The translations under genes and the position numbers were made by a program. Below are positions 10,691-22,832 of a stretch of DNA of 64,000 nt, piece after piece; the first letter of the stretch is position 1, and every line of letters begins with the position of its first letter. The DNA comes from Hsuehochloa calcarea (Eukaryota > Streptophyta > Magnoliopsida > Poales > Poaceae): assembly GCA_036346395.1 (NCBI GenBank), contig CM070594.1, positions 24,585,385 to 24,649,384 on the forward strand, in the 5' to 3' direction. The notes beneath the pieces are model-generated. The model was not told where the DNA came from. It did not search any database and was given only the letters and a program-made list of their open reading frames with translations.

Positions 10691-11855
10691 GAGGGTCGAC
10701 CGACCAAATTTAATTATAACCAAATTAAATCACGGTGGAAGATAAATAAGGAAATAAAAGAGAAAAGTCAAGTTGGCATGCCCAAACCCACAAGCAACCA
10801 ACTGGAATTAAAGCCAGAGCATCCGTCGTACTTAAACCCGATTTGAACGACTTCTCACCTGCAGCATGGACAATCCGATTGAGTACAAAAACTTACTTGC
10901 AAGACTTAAAAATAGCAACATATAATAAATGCATTCAAGTGTCAAAGGAATGCTACTGTACTAGGCAATTTTCGTCAAAGGAATGCTACTGTACTAGGCA
11001 ATTTTCAGCATAAATCAAGTTTTTCGTTGAGATAACCGATATAGATTCAAATTGTCATTTGTTAAACATTTAGAAGCATTATATATAACAGCATGTATTA
11101 CCAAATTCATAATAAACAACAATAGATACACCAATTATAATCAATACACGAACTTCCCGTTCGTGACACAATCCATTTCTTGACAAATCGACACGCGAAC
11201 TTCCCGATCGTGTGAACATACAAGATTTGAACAATTCAACACATGACAAAACATTTCCAATTATACCCCAAACCCAAATTCCCATAAACTAACTATGCAT
11301 GGTTTCACCCAGCGATGTCTATAACCGGGGGCACAGCTATTCGAATAGCTTTGTTAACTCTGCAGAGGTGTACAACCTTCCCATACGATATGAATACCTC
11401 GTACTATCGCCATGCACTCTTCCGTAGGAGTGTGACTGATATATCGTAACGATGCCATTACAATGTCATGTTCTAATTATCAAACCACCTAAGGAACAAA
11501 TCACATGGCAGACTATCGGTCGCACTGGACTACGGGTCAACTTCATTGTGTAAGTAAGTCTCTTGCGCACAAGAGACCCTTAAGGGCAAGTAAGGTGAAA
11601 CTTAACATGCCCCCACTAGATTGACAAGACAACAACAACAATAGAATAGTAACAACAACAATGGTCAATCTAATCGTGTTTTGATAGCTAACATACAACA
11701 AATTATTTAGCCAAGCCATCGTACATAAACCCGTCGTGTGGTTGCACGTGAGACTTGGTTCGACACACTACAGACCAGTCCTTAATCAACCAGACAAGGC
11801 TACATGAATCCGGTACAACCTCCCTTCATTATCCTATCACCCGTCCAAGTCCACC
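10691..11855 (-). repeat. Gypsy LTR fragment
   Basis: The segment around 11325-11480 (TATTCGAATAGC, CTCTGCAGAGGTGTACAACC, then CACTCTTCC..GTGTGACTGATATAT) is homologous to 14930-15060 and, reverse-complemented, to 51440-51560. All three look like LTRs of the same large-LTR grass Ty3/gypsy group. A tandem 29-bp duplication (TCAAAGGAATGCTACTGTACTAGGCAATTT-type) lies at 10945-11005. The left boundary is uncertain. The right side is interrupted by the Sirevirus LTR at 11856. Confidence 0.6.
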
Positions 11856-13215
11856 TGTAGGACCGTAAAGGCGACTAGAGGGGGGTGAATATGCGCTTTC
11901 TCGATTTTTCGCCCTAATCAAATTCAACACGCACTTTTCTCCTCTAGTTATGAAAGCTAAGAAGATCAGTAAATGCACAGAGGAGGACTTGTGCTGAATC
12001 CGGTTACCCCCTTAACCACAAGACTCAATAATGGAGAATTGATCTCACTGGGCCGGTCGGACCGGTAGAGTAGCGATCCGATCGCTGGCGGTCGGATGGC
12101 GACCAATTGGCGGTCCGATCGTCGGCCGCTTGATTATGATAAAAATCGGTCGGACCGATTTAGTTCAGAGGCAACGCATAATGCCCAAATCCATAACGAA
12201 AATTGGTCCAACTTTTGATTCAACCAATGAAACTTGACCAAATTTGGAGCACACCTCCCTAAGGATATCTGAGACCTATTTCTAGCGACGATCGTCCAGA
12301 TCCACTTCAAAGAATCGATCTCTTTAGGTTTTACCAAAGAAGTGTTCAAAACCTAGAAATATGAAAATCTTGATCCAAAACTTGCTTGTGGGGGATTGAT
12401 GATCTAGATGATTCTAGGAGTATTCCCACACATCATAGTAAGGTAAAATCGGTCAAGAGACCAAGCATAAACACCCGGATCAAGGAAGCACCAAAATCAT
12501 CAAAAGAGAGAAGAAAACATATGAGACTTCATTCTTGAACAAACATCTAAAGATTGATTGATTTAAGATGTTGCTTGTCAAAGCCACTCCCTCAAGGAGG
12601 ACAAGAGCTCAATCAAAGAGCACACAAACAAATTTCTCTCTAAACCCTAGCCTCTCCTCTCCTTTCCAAACCCTAGAAAAGTTGGAGTTTTTCCAAATGA
12701 ATGCTTCTTGGTCACTTTTCCATCTCCCCCCTTTCTATTTATAGGAAGACCTAGGGTTTCTCTCATGGGCTCCCATTAAGGCCCAACACAAATAGGATAC
12801 ACACACACACATCTGTTGAAGCAATCGCATGCTTCACCACGTGTAGGTTGATCAGCGGCTCTCATCATATCGGCAAGTCTCTGCCGTCCGAATCCCATCG
12901 GAACCTCCAAGGCACTTGCACCGACCCCCGCGCCGCTTGATCCAACCAGCTGCAACGAACTGCCCGTTCGAACCATCTTCTCCATTCTGCACCATGCTTG
13001 GATCGTTCTGGACCTCAGCTCTCCAAGCTTAGTCCTGATCCTTCTCACCGTTGACGTCGTTGACCTGCAAGCCACATGCACAGCAATAGACAAAGAAATC
13101 GTCTCCGGGAACAAGTTCTTCACAACTTGACCCGCATTAGCTCAATAATGCAATATGCAACAATAAAGCATTAAAATTCATGCATTAAACACAACGAAAA
13201 CACAACAATGCCAAA
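11856..13215 (-). repeat. Truncated solo Sirevirus LTR (copy C)
   Basis: The copy starts TGTAGGACCGTAAAGGCGACTAG, the reverse complement of the Sirevirus A LTR end. It follows the LTR of element D (45258-47116) step by step, including the palindrome cluster at 12050-12160 and the TATA box (TATTTATA at 12736-12743). Homology stops at about 13215, where CACTA subterminal sequence resumes. The remaining 500 bp, including the second palindrome cluster, is missing. No internal Sirevirus sequence is attached, so it is a solo or truncated LTR. Confidence 0.85.
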
Positions 13216-13860
13216 GTTCCAATTACAAACCATCTATGATAAATAAACATCACAAACGGTTCTTGTTAATAACCGTACGTGATAATTATATATCACATAC
13301 TGTTGTAGTTTATAACCGTTTGTGATATATATCATGCAGTTTATCCCACTAAACCGCCTATCATAATTCTATAGTCAAAAAATGTTTGCACGCCAGCATA
13401 AGTAGGGCCAATTGTAGAATTTTTTTATTTGGCCCCCTTCTTCCTGCGGTTGTGGAGTGCAAGTGGTCGTGGTTGTTGGTCGTGGAGCGCAGGAGGTTGT
13501 GGTCATGAAGTAACTGGTTTACCGTAGTTGCATGCAAAATAGACTCTGTTCATATCACAGACGGTTCCAACAACAAATCATCTATGATACAAAATTACCA
13601 CATACCGTTCTTGTTAAGAACCGTAAATGAAATATCACAAATGGTTATTATTAAGAACCATTTATGATATTTCACAGACGGTTTTTAACATGAACCATCT
13701 GTGATATTACATCTTCATAGGCGATTTTTACCGCAGCCAGTCCGTAGCCAGTAACATAGACGTGCGCTAAACCAAAACCATATATGATTGTATTTAATAC
13801 TGATTGTTCCAGGGAACAGTCTGTGATAAGGTGTCTAGTATAGCCCCTTTTGTAGTAGTG
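13216..13860 (-). mobile_element. CACTA terminal region with terminal inverted repeat
   Basis: Repeated AACCGT-TTGTGATAT and TATCACAGACGGTT units in both orientations fill 13235-13330 and 13545-13840. The block ends at 13844-13860 in CCCCTTTTGTAGTAGTG, whose reverse complement begins CACTACTACAAAAGGGG, the canonical CACTA terminus. The terminus points leftwards, so the element body lies at lower coordinates. It is interrupted by the LTRs at 10691-13215. Confidence 0.75.
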
Positions 13861-13985
13861 ACATATTTATCTCCCTTGTAGGAGTTGACGGGTACATGCT
13901 ACTTAGGAACACGGGTACATGCTACGTAGGAATGGGTACATTCTATACATCTGGATCGATTCCGTATATAGGACTTGACAACTCT

Positions 13986-14511
13986 TGTCAGACTAACCGT
14001 TGCTTGTATTCAATTTCAGCAGTTCAAGCACGGATGACAACCTTGTGTATTACGGCTTGCAGCCTAGGAACAAAGGTTTCTCCGAGTGCTCCATCGAGCC
14101 CCGAAATTTAATATACTCCCTCTCAACACAATTCCATTCTGCATCGTGAAGCATCTGATCTAGATTGTCATCGTGCAGCCTATCCGAATCGGAACCACAA
14201 TCGACATCATCCGGCGGTATATTGTTGACTTCATTGGCAATGTCGTTATTACTACCTTCTTGTATAATCTGCTCTTCACTGTGACTGGTCCAATATGTAT
14301 ACCCCTTTTTTAAACACTTTCGAATCAAGTGTGCTTCGATCTACGGTCAGTTCTTAAACATATTCAGATTCTCGCAGTCAATGCATGGACAATACATATA
14401 CTCCACCCCCTTATTCAACATATCCTCATCGATAGCTCCTGTAAAAGCAGACACGCTATTAATGTACTCTTCACTCACACCGTTGCCAACGTACATCTAG
14501 CTTCAGTCCAT
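13986..14511 (-). pseudogene. TNP2-type CACTA transposase N-terminus, stop-riddled
   Basis: The minus strand from 14511 reads MD*S*MY, where MDRSWMY is the usual TNP2 start: TGA stands for CGA and TAG for TGG. It continues with EYMYCPCIDCENL, two more stops, then AHLIRKCLKKGYTYWTSHSEE. After an acidic stretch it reaches MLHDAEWN, KPLFLGC and YTRLSSVLELLKL, all standard TNP2 blocks. The stops can be explained by C-to-T and G-to-A changes, as expected for methylated, silenced DNA. The gene start abuts the gypsy LTR edge at 14545. It lies outside the CACTA terminus at 13860, so it belongs to a different, older element. Confidence 0.85.
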
Positions 14512-14544
14512 CTACGCGACGCATATAATAATTTGGTGTTAAAT

Positions 14545-16399
14545 TGTCAGTACCCCGTATTTCCGAATCCGGAACCCTCTGTATTTTCTGCACTAGTCCA
14601 TAAATCAGTAGCTAGTGCATACAATCACATTACTGATAACAAATCCGAATCACGATTATCATAAAAGTAACAACAAGGTACCGCCCTTAAGGCTACTTAT
14701 TAGAAAAGAGGTCAGCAGATTGAGTTTTATAGCAGCGAAAACAACAAAAGTTAAACTCCGAGTGATGGGCCATCAAACTGCCAGCCAAGGTTTAAAGGAT
14801 TGAGCTCTAGCTGCCCAACTGGCTCTACCTGCCAGAAAACTACTCGAGAGTCCCAACTGTTCCCGGTTCCCAAAATTTTACTCTTTTGAAATCAAAACCA
14901 AAATCTACCATGTAAAAATGTACCCTGCCCGCCCTTGACCCTAGGCACGGCTATTCGAATAGTTTTATAGTCTGCAGAGGTTGTACAGCTTAACCCACAT
15001 GAGATAATCAACTTATAATATCGGGCATGACACGCTTCCTTGGGCGTGCAACTAAGCGATTATCATAAGTCTTTTACAAAACTCTGTTTTGACCCAGTTC
15101 TGCTCGCTAAGGTTTCGCCACGCTGGCCCCCTCTTACACCAAATCAACAACACAAACAGAACCAAATCAAAATATTGCTAATTAATTAGCCAGGTTATTC
15201 CCATTTAGGACATATGGTTGTACGGTATTGCTCAGTTTGGATACTCACAAGCGTCAATCCTTAATATGACTTGGGTGGAACTTACCACAATACAAGTTCT
15301 CGTGCTCTAGCTGCACCCGCCTGATCTTACCACTCACCCAAGTCTAAAACTAATTTTCACTATTTTATTTTTCAAATACCGACATTACCTAATGTCATAC
15401 ATTTGTCAAAAAGATTTGTATAAAAGGGTAATAACAGTTTCCCCCTAATGGGTGATCAAGACCGACAAACATGTCTCAGCAATTCTACCGCATTTAACTA
15501 TTCCACAATGTTGTAATCAATATTGCAGAGTAACTACGCTAGGGTTACAAGGGTATTGGATAACAATTATCAAAGGCAGACATTAACAATTGTAGGTTTA
15601 ACTAACAACCTACAAATTAAACTCATCATTTTAAGTGAAATAGCAAGGCATAATAATTTAAAACTAAAACATAATTTACGAATCATAGGTACAAAATGGT
15701 CAAAGGAGTCTCGGCTTCGTCAAAGATTGTGGTTGTTGCGACTGGTTGGTCCAAACTAGTGTCGGCGGCGGCGGACTCTACACGCGTGAAAACGTGGCAA
15801 ATAAATAACAAAAAATCAAATAAAATCCAAAAATCATAAACTTGGTACCAAAAGAAAGATTATGAATTTAGGAATAAGAATTGACGGAATAGGAGTTCGT
15901 ATGTTTATTTTCTACTGGTCTGGTTACTGCTATTTATCCGCACGCGACTTATGAAGTTATTTGATCTAATAATTTCACAGCGCTGATAATAAATTTTATG
16001 GGTGCTTATTTTTATTACTAATTTATTATTACTAATAATTCTCCCTAAAAATTTACTACTTTTCCCTTTTCCTATTATTTTTCTTTTCTTTCTTTTCTTA
16101 CTCTCTCTCCCTCTCATCTCTCTCTTTCTCTCTCCTCCCCATCCACCCACGGCCGAAATATCCAGGCTCCCATTCTTCTTGCTGCCTCCTCATCTTCTCA
16201 CTTCAATCCCCATTCTATTTCTTCTCCTCTCACTTCTCTATTCCTCTGGCTTCCCGGCTTGGCCACGCCTGGCCCTTGCCCGCGCTCGCCCCTGGCCACC
16301 GGCTCCTCCTCTCCGGCCACCGGCTGCCAATGCCGCCACCTTGGCCCGCCCGCGCCCAGCTCTGATTTTGGGCTGCGCCCGGGCCTTGGGCTTGGCCGG
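14545..16399 (-). repeat. Large gypsy LTR, first part
   Basis: In the minus orientation this is the downstream part of an LTR that runs from TGTAATATCC (22832) to GTACTGACA (14545). The CTCTGCAG-type motif block at 14935-15060 is shared with 10691-11855 and 51313-52193. From 16050 the sequence is a CT-rich tract followed by GC-rich DNA that continues after the nested copia at 21359. Excluding that insertion the LTR is about 3.3 kb, in the range of large-LTR Ty3/gypsy families of grasses. ORFs at 15905-16660 are not supported as genes. Confidence 0.7.
16395..16399. repeat. Target-site duplication of the nested copia (left)
   Basis: GCCGG here and at 21359-21363 flank the copia element exactly at its TG and CA ends. 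This proves a clean insertion into the gypsy LTR. Confidence 0.95.
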
Positions 16400-16734
16400 T
16401 GATGGAGATCACCGATGTCTTGCCGCCAATGACGAATGTAAAACGACGCGAATCGAACGCAGAAACACAGAGAATTTTGTGTGCGGGAGAGGCGGCGTTT
16501 TGTTGTATTTTATCAAACTATATAGGAAATTGACAACTTCATATGGCCAATCGGCGACCATGCACGGCATGATCTCCACGATCCCATGCCGCATGATCTC
16601 CACGATCTCCACGAACTGGAATGCAGGATACGTGAGGTCGTGATCCTTATTACACGGCATTAGCTAAATCAAGAAAATAAACAAGAAGCTAAACTTAGAA
16701 ATAGACAATGACGTGCGGATGTATTACTCCAACA
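16400..16734 (-). repeat. 3' LTR of the nested Ty1/copia
   Basis: A 335-bp segment running TGATGGAGATCACC to TTACTCCAACA that matches 21019-21358. It is followed on the + strand by TTCTCCCCCTTA (16735-16746), the reverse complement of a polypurine tract. This is therefore the 3' LTR of a minus-strand element. It differs from the partner LTR by a handful of substitutions and short indels. Confidence 0.95.
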
Positions 16735-16765
16735 TTCTCCCCCTTAAGCCTGCGCACGTTCATCA

Positions 16766-17236
16766 TCAACCCCGACGCCGATATCGGCATAACTTCAAAT
16801 CGCGACACGCCCCAAATGCCTTGGTTAGAATGTCCGCCAATTGATGTTCCGTTGCTACATAGCTGACAACAATTCTACCTTCTTCAACGCACTCTCGGAT
16901 GAAATGGTAGCGGACATCAATATGTTTGCTTCGTTCATGAAACACTGGGTTCCTGCTCAGAGCAATCGCGGACTGGTTATCAACCAAAAGTTCTGGCGCC
17001 TTGCACTCAACTCCAGTTAGATCGGTTATGAGTCGAGTGAGCCAAATTCCCTGGCATGCTGCAGTGGTCATGGCAATATATTCTGCCTCGCAAGACGACA
17101 GTGCTACAACCTTCTGCTTTGAGGATTGCCAAGTGACCGGGTTCCCTCCAAGAAAGAAAAGAACTCCACTGGTACTCTTCCTGGAGTCAAGGTCACCGCC
17201 ATATTCGCATCATCGAAACTGCATGACTCGGCCCCC
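16766..17236 (-). pseudogene. pol: Nested copia RNase H
   Basis: The minus-strand frame contains TTAACQGIWLTRLI, LLVDNQSAIALSRNPVFHE, SKHIDVRYHFIREC and HQLADILTKAFG, the conserved copia RNase H C-terminal sequence (about 16790-17071). The upstream part, with the SSCEAEY-type active-site region, is in a different frame near 17060-17230. It would degrade RNA in RNA/DNA hybrids. The frameshifts make it a pseudogene as assembled. Confidence 0.88.
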
Positions 17237-18351
17237 TCACTCGCTGGTGTAGTAGAGCCCTTTGTCCTGAGTACCGGCTACATATCTCAGGACCCGTTTC
17301 ACTGCCATAAGGTGATCTTCATGCGGCTCCTCCATGAATCGACCAAGATATCCAACGACAAAAACAAGATCCGGCCGAGTATGCAGAAGATACCTGAGGC
17401 CACCAATGATTCTCCTGTACTCAGTTGCATTCACAGGCTTGCTAGTACTCAATTTTGTCAACTTTAGGCGATTCTCCATAGGAATCTTGCTAGGATTGCA
17501 AGATGCCATTCCACATCGCTCTAGCAACTTCTTGGCGTAGCCCGACTGACACAAGACAATTCCTTCGGAACTCTTGAACTTCAATTCCAAGATAATATGA
17601 TAGCAACCCGAGATCACTCATTTGGAACTTGCTTTTCATTTCCTCCTTGAATTTCTTGATGTCTTCTCTGCTACTGCCGGTAATGATCAGATCGTCGACA
17701 TAAACTCCCACGATCAATCTCCTCCCAGCTTGGCTCCTGGTGTAGACCCCGTGCTCTGCACTGCTCCTCTGGAAACCAAGCGACGCCATGGTGTCATTGC
17801 TTGGCATTCCAGCCCCAGGTGCTGGCGAAGTCCGTAAAGAGCCTTGTGTAAACGCAGTACCTTGGTCTCGCTGCCGTCGACGATGAATCCCGGAGGTTGC
17901 GCGACGTAGACTTGCTCCTTGAGCTCGCCGTTGAGGAACGCGCTTTTGACATCCATGTGATGAACCTCCCACTTATCGCGGCGCCGATTGCGCCGCAAGA
18001 TGACGCCGCATCGACTCTGTGTGAGCTACGGCGCAACACCTCATCAAAATCGATTCCGGCGCGCTGCACGTAGCCCTTTGCCACCAGGCGCGCCTTGTGT
18101 CGCACCACCTTGCCATTCTCGTCGCGCTTGATCTTGAACACCCATTTGAGCCCGATCGCTCGATGCCCAGCAGGGAGCGCAGCTAGCTCCCAGGTGTTAT
18201 TCTCTTCGATTGCCTTCATCTCTTCCCGCATTGCTCGCCTCCAAAGAAGCTTCTTGCTCAAGATCTTCAAAGGACGCCGTTCATCGCCATGTCGAATGTA
18301 GCTCCTCGGTGAGGGCCCGGCGCGCCAGTCCAGGCGGCGTCCCCGGCCCAA
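17237..18351 (-). pseudogene. pol: Nested copia reverse transcriptase, frame-broken
   Basis: Reading down the minus strand from 18351: MREEMKAIEENNTWEL, GLKWVFKIKRDENG and HKARLVAKGYVQ, then (frame change) HHMDVKSAFLNGELKEQVY with the first Asp. KALYGLRQ, GVYVDDLIITGS with the catalytic DD (about 17700), and SDLGLLSYYLGIEV follow. The final piece (17237-17617) holds the RT connection with SKIPMENRLKL, RPDLVFVVGYLGRF and AVKRVLRYVAGT. There are at least three frame breaks. The domain order with RNase H downstream is copia. Confidence 0.9.
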
Positions 18352-19802
18352 TTAGCTCATTGACATTGCGGTACTTGAGTGGGGCGTCGTCGTGATCGGC
18401 ATCAAGGTCCTCACCTTCGTCCAGCACTTCTTCTTCGTCCCCTGTAATGGGCGTCGATGCCGGGACAGGAACTGGTGACGGTGTTCTTACCGGGGACCTT
18501 GGAACAGGCTCAACTCCTCCAGGCTCGATGACTGTCTCAGTCGTGTGCTCGAACTCGAACAAAGTGAAACTATCCTCCGGCTTGTCTGCGGTGTCCTCAC
18601 AGCGCCACTGAACTGCCTCATCAAAGATGACATCGCGCGAGATCAGGACTTTCTTGGACACCGGATCATAGCACCTGTAAGCTTTGGAGCCGCCTTCATA
18701 ACCGATGAAGATTGCTGGAGTACTACGGTCGTCGAGCTTCTTCAAATTTGGCCGATTGTTCTTCACATGTGCAACACAACCAAATGTGCGGAAGTAATGG
18801 ATCTGGCCTGGCGCCACCATGCCACACTTCGTAAGGAGTTTTGCCATCCATTTCGCGCCATGGAGCGATTCGTAATGTACACAAAGGTGGACACGCCTTC
18901 TCCCGTATATCCCGAATCTTCTTCGCCTTCATCATGCACCGACATTGCAACCACACTTTGGTTCTCGCGCCGACCACCTGCTCACGAGGAGAGTAGGGTG
19001 CGCCACCGGCGCCAACACCACGCTCGCACAAGAGCGCCCGAATTCAATCGACGTGAACTCCCCACGATCGGTGCGGAGAACCTTCGCCTTCTTCCTGTTT
19101 CACTCGATGCGAGACTTGAAATTCTTGATTTCGACGATGCTCGATCCTTGCTTGACAACAATCGGATCCACATATATCGACTCAAATCATCGACCAAGAG
19201 CAAGAAGTATTTGTTACTACTGGGTGTCATGGTGAGATTGGACCACAGAGGTCCCCATGAACTGGATCAAGAATGTTGTCACCGCGACGAAGCCGCCGAA
19301 TGACGACGCGGCGTTGCTTCCCGACGAGGCACCCGCCACACACTTGATCAACTTGCTCCAAAGTGCGGCAAACCACGCACCATTCCATCACCGCCATCTT
19401 CCGCAATGACTTGAAGCTCGTGTGCCCAAACCGGGCGTGCGGCCGCTAAGCGCTTGATCGCGATGGGCGAGGCGATCGACGGCCGATGTTGAGGTCGAGG
19501 TGGTACAGCCGAGTCGCGGTACGAGGCACCTTGGCGAGTAGCTTGCCGTTGCGCTCGACGATCCGCAGTAGGCCACCGTAAATGTCAATCCGCATCCCGC
19601 CGCCCCGGTGACCAATGCTAATGATGTTGGTCTTCAGGCGCGGAATGTAGTAGACTCCGGTCAATGTGCGGTGCTCGCCATTCTTGCACAGGAAGATGAT
19701 GGTGCCGCGACCTTCAATCGCGACGACGGAGCCGTCGCCGAAACGGACTGAACCCGTAACGCCGGTATCCATCTCCGAGAACGCCGCCCTGGTGCCAGTC
19801 AT
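18352..19802 (-). pseudogene. pol: Nested copia protease and integrase, frame-broken
   Basis: The protease C-terminal part is at 19446-19802 (HMTG start, FGDGSVVAIEGRG, GVYYIPRLKTNIISIG). The integrase follows, with HTSFKSL and CGGCLVGKQRR zinc-domain pieces (19290-19440), HGDLCGPI with the first Asp, and LLVDDLSRYMWI (about 19160-19200). The downstream portion is degraded (18750-18950), followed by the C-terminal region with FGCVAHVKN and GYEGGSKAYRCYDP (18660-18790). The DSG active site is not clear because of damage near 19805. Confidence 0.85.
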
Positions 19803-20979
19803 GTGGTTAGTGGCTCGTGATCCAAAGACTCAATGATAGCGATCGAAGTCGTGGTCGTCCGGTGGTTCTAAAGGAGCGACCACCTTCTCGCTCGTTGAGC
19901 TCAACATGGTGGCAAAGGTGCCGGTGTTCTGTTGGTGTCGTGAGTGAGAGAGATGGAGGAAAAACCGACTTCTCGTTTGAATTTGAAATGACCGCCTGAG
20001 CCAACAGCAGAGAGTCCTCTTCCTCCTCGCCTTGGACCACATGGGCCTCCTCGTCACGCTTCTTCTTCCTGCACTCGCGAGCCCAATGGCCCATTTTGCC
20101 ACAGTAGTTACACTTGTCATTTCGCCCACCTTACGCCTCAATTTGATTTGGTCGCATGAAGTCGCCAGAACGCCCGCGCCATCCGCCTTTTCGCCGCCTC
20201 CGCCACGCTTCCCGCCGAGCCGAGTCGCTTCACGGATCTTGGTGAGCCATCCACTCCTCCTCCGTGAGAAGAAGACTCCCGCTTGATTCTTTGGCGGGCT
20301 GAGATGTCGACTTTTTTCTCTGCTCGACGGCTCTCAGACGGCCAGTTGCTTCTTCGATGGAGACGGTGTCGAGGTCCAGTAGAGTCTCGATTGAGATGGC
20401 CACCTGCTCCAGGTATTCAGGGACCGTATGCAGCAGCTTCTTGACCATCTCTTTCTCGGAGATTGGATCCCTGAGCTCGTTCGCCTGAGTGGCGATTCGA
20501 TGCGACAGGTCCTCAACCGACTCACCGGACTTCCATGAAATCTTCGCGAAATCACGACGGAGCTTCTCGACGTTGGCCTCCTTGACCCTCTCGACGCCGA
20601 CACGCAGGGTCCGGATCGACTCCCACGCTTCCCGTGCGGTCGTCTTGACGGCGAGCCCGGCGTGCATCTCCGTCGGCACTGCGCGGAGTATCGCACCCAG
20701 CGCCTTCCGATCGTCGCTGATCCGCTCGGCGCCGAACTCGATGATGTCCCACAGCTCCGTCGCCTGGAGGTTCACCTTCATCACGAGTGACCACTCGGTA
20801 TAGTTGGTGCGGGTGAGCATCGGCCAGACGAGACCCTGCGTCGACTTCTCGACGACGCGCTCGACGACGACCTCACGTGCGCCTCCTCGGTGGCGCGGAC
20901 GGCGTGGAACTGGAGAAAGCGAATGACGGCTGCGATGAGGAGGAGAAGGGTTCCCCTGGACTCGACCAGGAGTCGACAT
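19803..20979 (-). pseudogene. gag: Nested copia Gag
   Basis: The start at 20979 gives MSTPGRVQGN. A 249-residue open frame (20230-20979) includes MLTRTNYTEWSLVMKVNLQ, LWDIIEFG, LRRDFAKISWKSGESVEDL and LLHTVPEYLEQV, a UBN2-type copia Gag core. After a stop/frame change the CCHC knuckle region (GKMGHWARECRKKKR, about 20050-20100) and an acidic tail (EEEEDSLLLAQ) continue to 19807. Gag would form the particle. The frame change near 20235 breaks the link between core and knuckle. Confidence 0.88.
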
Positions 20980-21002
20980 GGCGTCCTGTCCCTGGAACGT
21001 AC

Positions 21003-21018
21003 TGGCTCTGATACCAAA
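21003..21018 (-). other. Primer-binding site of the nested copia
   Basis: The + strand reads TGGCTCTGATACCAAA. Its reverse complement, TTGGTATCAGAGCC, matches the initiator tRNA-Met 3' end and adjoins the 5' LTR at 21019. Confidence 0.95.
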
Positions 21019-21358
21019 TGATGGAGATCACCGATGTGCCGCCAGCGACGAACAGAAAACGCACGCGAACTGAACGCAGGAAACACAGAGAATTTTGTGC
21101 TGCGGGAGAGGCAGTGTTTTCTGTTGTATTTTATCAAACTATATAGGGAAATTGACAACTTACAGCCGGCCAAATCGGCAGCCATGCACGGCATGATCTC
21201 CACGATCCCATGCCGCATGATCTCCACGATCTCCACGAACTGGAATGCAGGATACGTGAGGTCGTGATCCTTATTACACGGCATTAGCTAAATCAAGAAA
21301 ATAAACAAGAAGCTAAACTTAGAAATAGACAATGACGTGCGGCTGTATTACTCCAACA
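21019..21358 (-). repeat. 5' LTR of the nested Ty1/copia
   Basis: A 340-bp copy of 16400-16734, ending CTCCAACA at 21358 and followed by the duplicated target GCCGG (21359-21363). The complete element, 16400-21358, is about 5 kb, a normal full-length copia size. Confidence 0.95.
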
Positions 21359-22832
21359 GCCGGCGCCGCGCCTAGGCCCGCACTCCTGCTCCGTTCGGTA
21401 CCGCCCCTCCGGCTCCCCTACGCCCCGACGCCATCGGCCTGCACCTGCGCCCCTGGCTAGCCTCCCGCGCCCGGCCCCCTGCATGCTCGCGCCTTCTCTG
21501 CTCCGCGCCCGGCCGGCTTGGCCTCCGGCCGCCGGCCGCCTTGGCTCGGTCCCCGCGTGCCTGGATTTGAATCCCCCACTGTTTTTCTTCCCCTGCTAGC
21601 TGTGCTTTCGGTTCCACGGTTTGGACTTGCCTTACTAATTGATTTTGTTGATTTTCTTGTGCTCATGCATGGAGGGGAGAGATGGTGGGTGTGTTTGAGG
21701 CATGCACAAGGTGAGGTTGCTGGCTGTGGGCTTTGCTTGTGGTGGTGTTGCCGCCGTGTTGCGTCGCACTGAGGTACACTCTCCTCTACTACTCCTCTAC
21801 TACTCCCCTTGGATCTGTGATGGAAATGGATGATGATATGTGAGGGACTTGGGTGAAGCTCTGTGATGGACTTAGTGGGGGCTACGGTTTTTGATGCAGG
21901 TTCTTCGTGCTCGGTTGGCTCACAAGGGGGGTTCGGTCTGGGGTAAAAATAGATGGCAGTGGGGGCATGGAGGGGTCGGATACCTGGCCTGACTTGGTCG
22001 GTTTGGCGGTGGTCCTTGGCGATTGTGATGGTTCGAAGCCGTCCCTGTCGCCGTTCTCGCTCCCTTGGTCTTCCTTGACTCCCTTGCTCTCCTCCTCCTT
22101 CACTCCCTCTCTGGGGCTGGTTTGGGTGTGGCCAAGGTAGTGTGAGGCTCGCTCTTTGGTGCTTGCCTTTGGTCTGTGAATGGCAGTGGCTTTGCTTTTG
22201 AGTGTGCTCTTGGCTCTTGCCTTTGGCAAATGAATGAAGGGGGAGGCTTGGCTTTGGTTGCTTGTTCTTGGTTCTGAGTGGTGATGGTGTGCTTGTGCTG
22301 GTCTTGGCTTTGTTTTGCTTTACTTGTCGACGGATGAGAGGCTTTTGAAGCTTTGACTAAGGGAGAAGCTCAAGGGGGAGGTGTATCTCGGCTGCCCTTT
22401 CTCCCTGGCATTTTATTTTATTCTTTATGTAATGTAATCCTAGCGGTAATTTATATTCGGCTCTGGTGTAAAGGATCCTTGTAAAAACTTAAGTCATAAC
22501 GGTGATGTATTTTTGTTGAAATAATTCATATTGTAAATTTGGATGCCGCATTTTGATAATATAATCTCGGATGTTATTGATTTGTCATGAGTGTAATTTA
22601 TCTGTGATTATTGTAGAGAAGAATTTTTAATTTTCTGCTTATTACGTTTTAGATTAGTTTAATTATTAGGGTTCTACAGCGAGGAGATTTGAATTTGAGA
22701 TGAAGGAAAATGAATTTGAACTTCGGATCATGAATAATAATATGTGCAAAAACTCCCAATTTAAAATCCACAAATTTGAATTTATTTATTTATTTTTATT
22801 TTTGAAAAAAATCAAAGTTTTTGGATATTACA
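21359..22832 (-). repeat. Large gypsy LTR, second part
   Basis: This continues the GC-rich LTR sequence interrupted at 16399. The + strand end GGATATTACA at 22823-22832 is followed by AATCTACCCCCTTAG, the reverse complement of a polypurine tract. That makes the LTR the 3' LTR of a minus-strand gypsy element whose interior lies to the right. The many small ORFs here (21293-22229) are composition artefacts. Confidence 0.72.

Noticed and set aside
13844..14511. One continuous CACTA element including the TNP2 start
   Set aside because: The CACTA terminus at 13860 points away from the TNP2 relic, so the transposase start lies outside that element. They are treated as different copies.
15905..16660. 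213-codon and other ORFs across the gypsy LTR and copia edge
   Set aside because: The ORF crosses the copia insertion boundary at 16399/16400 and is CT-rich low-complexity at its start, so it cannot be an ancestral gene.
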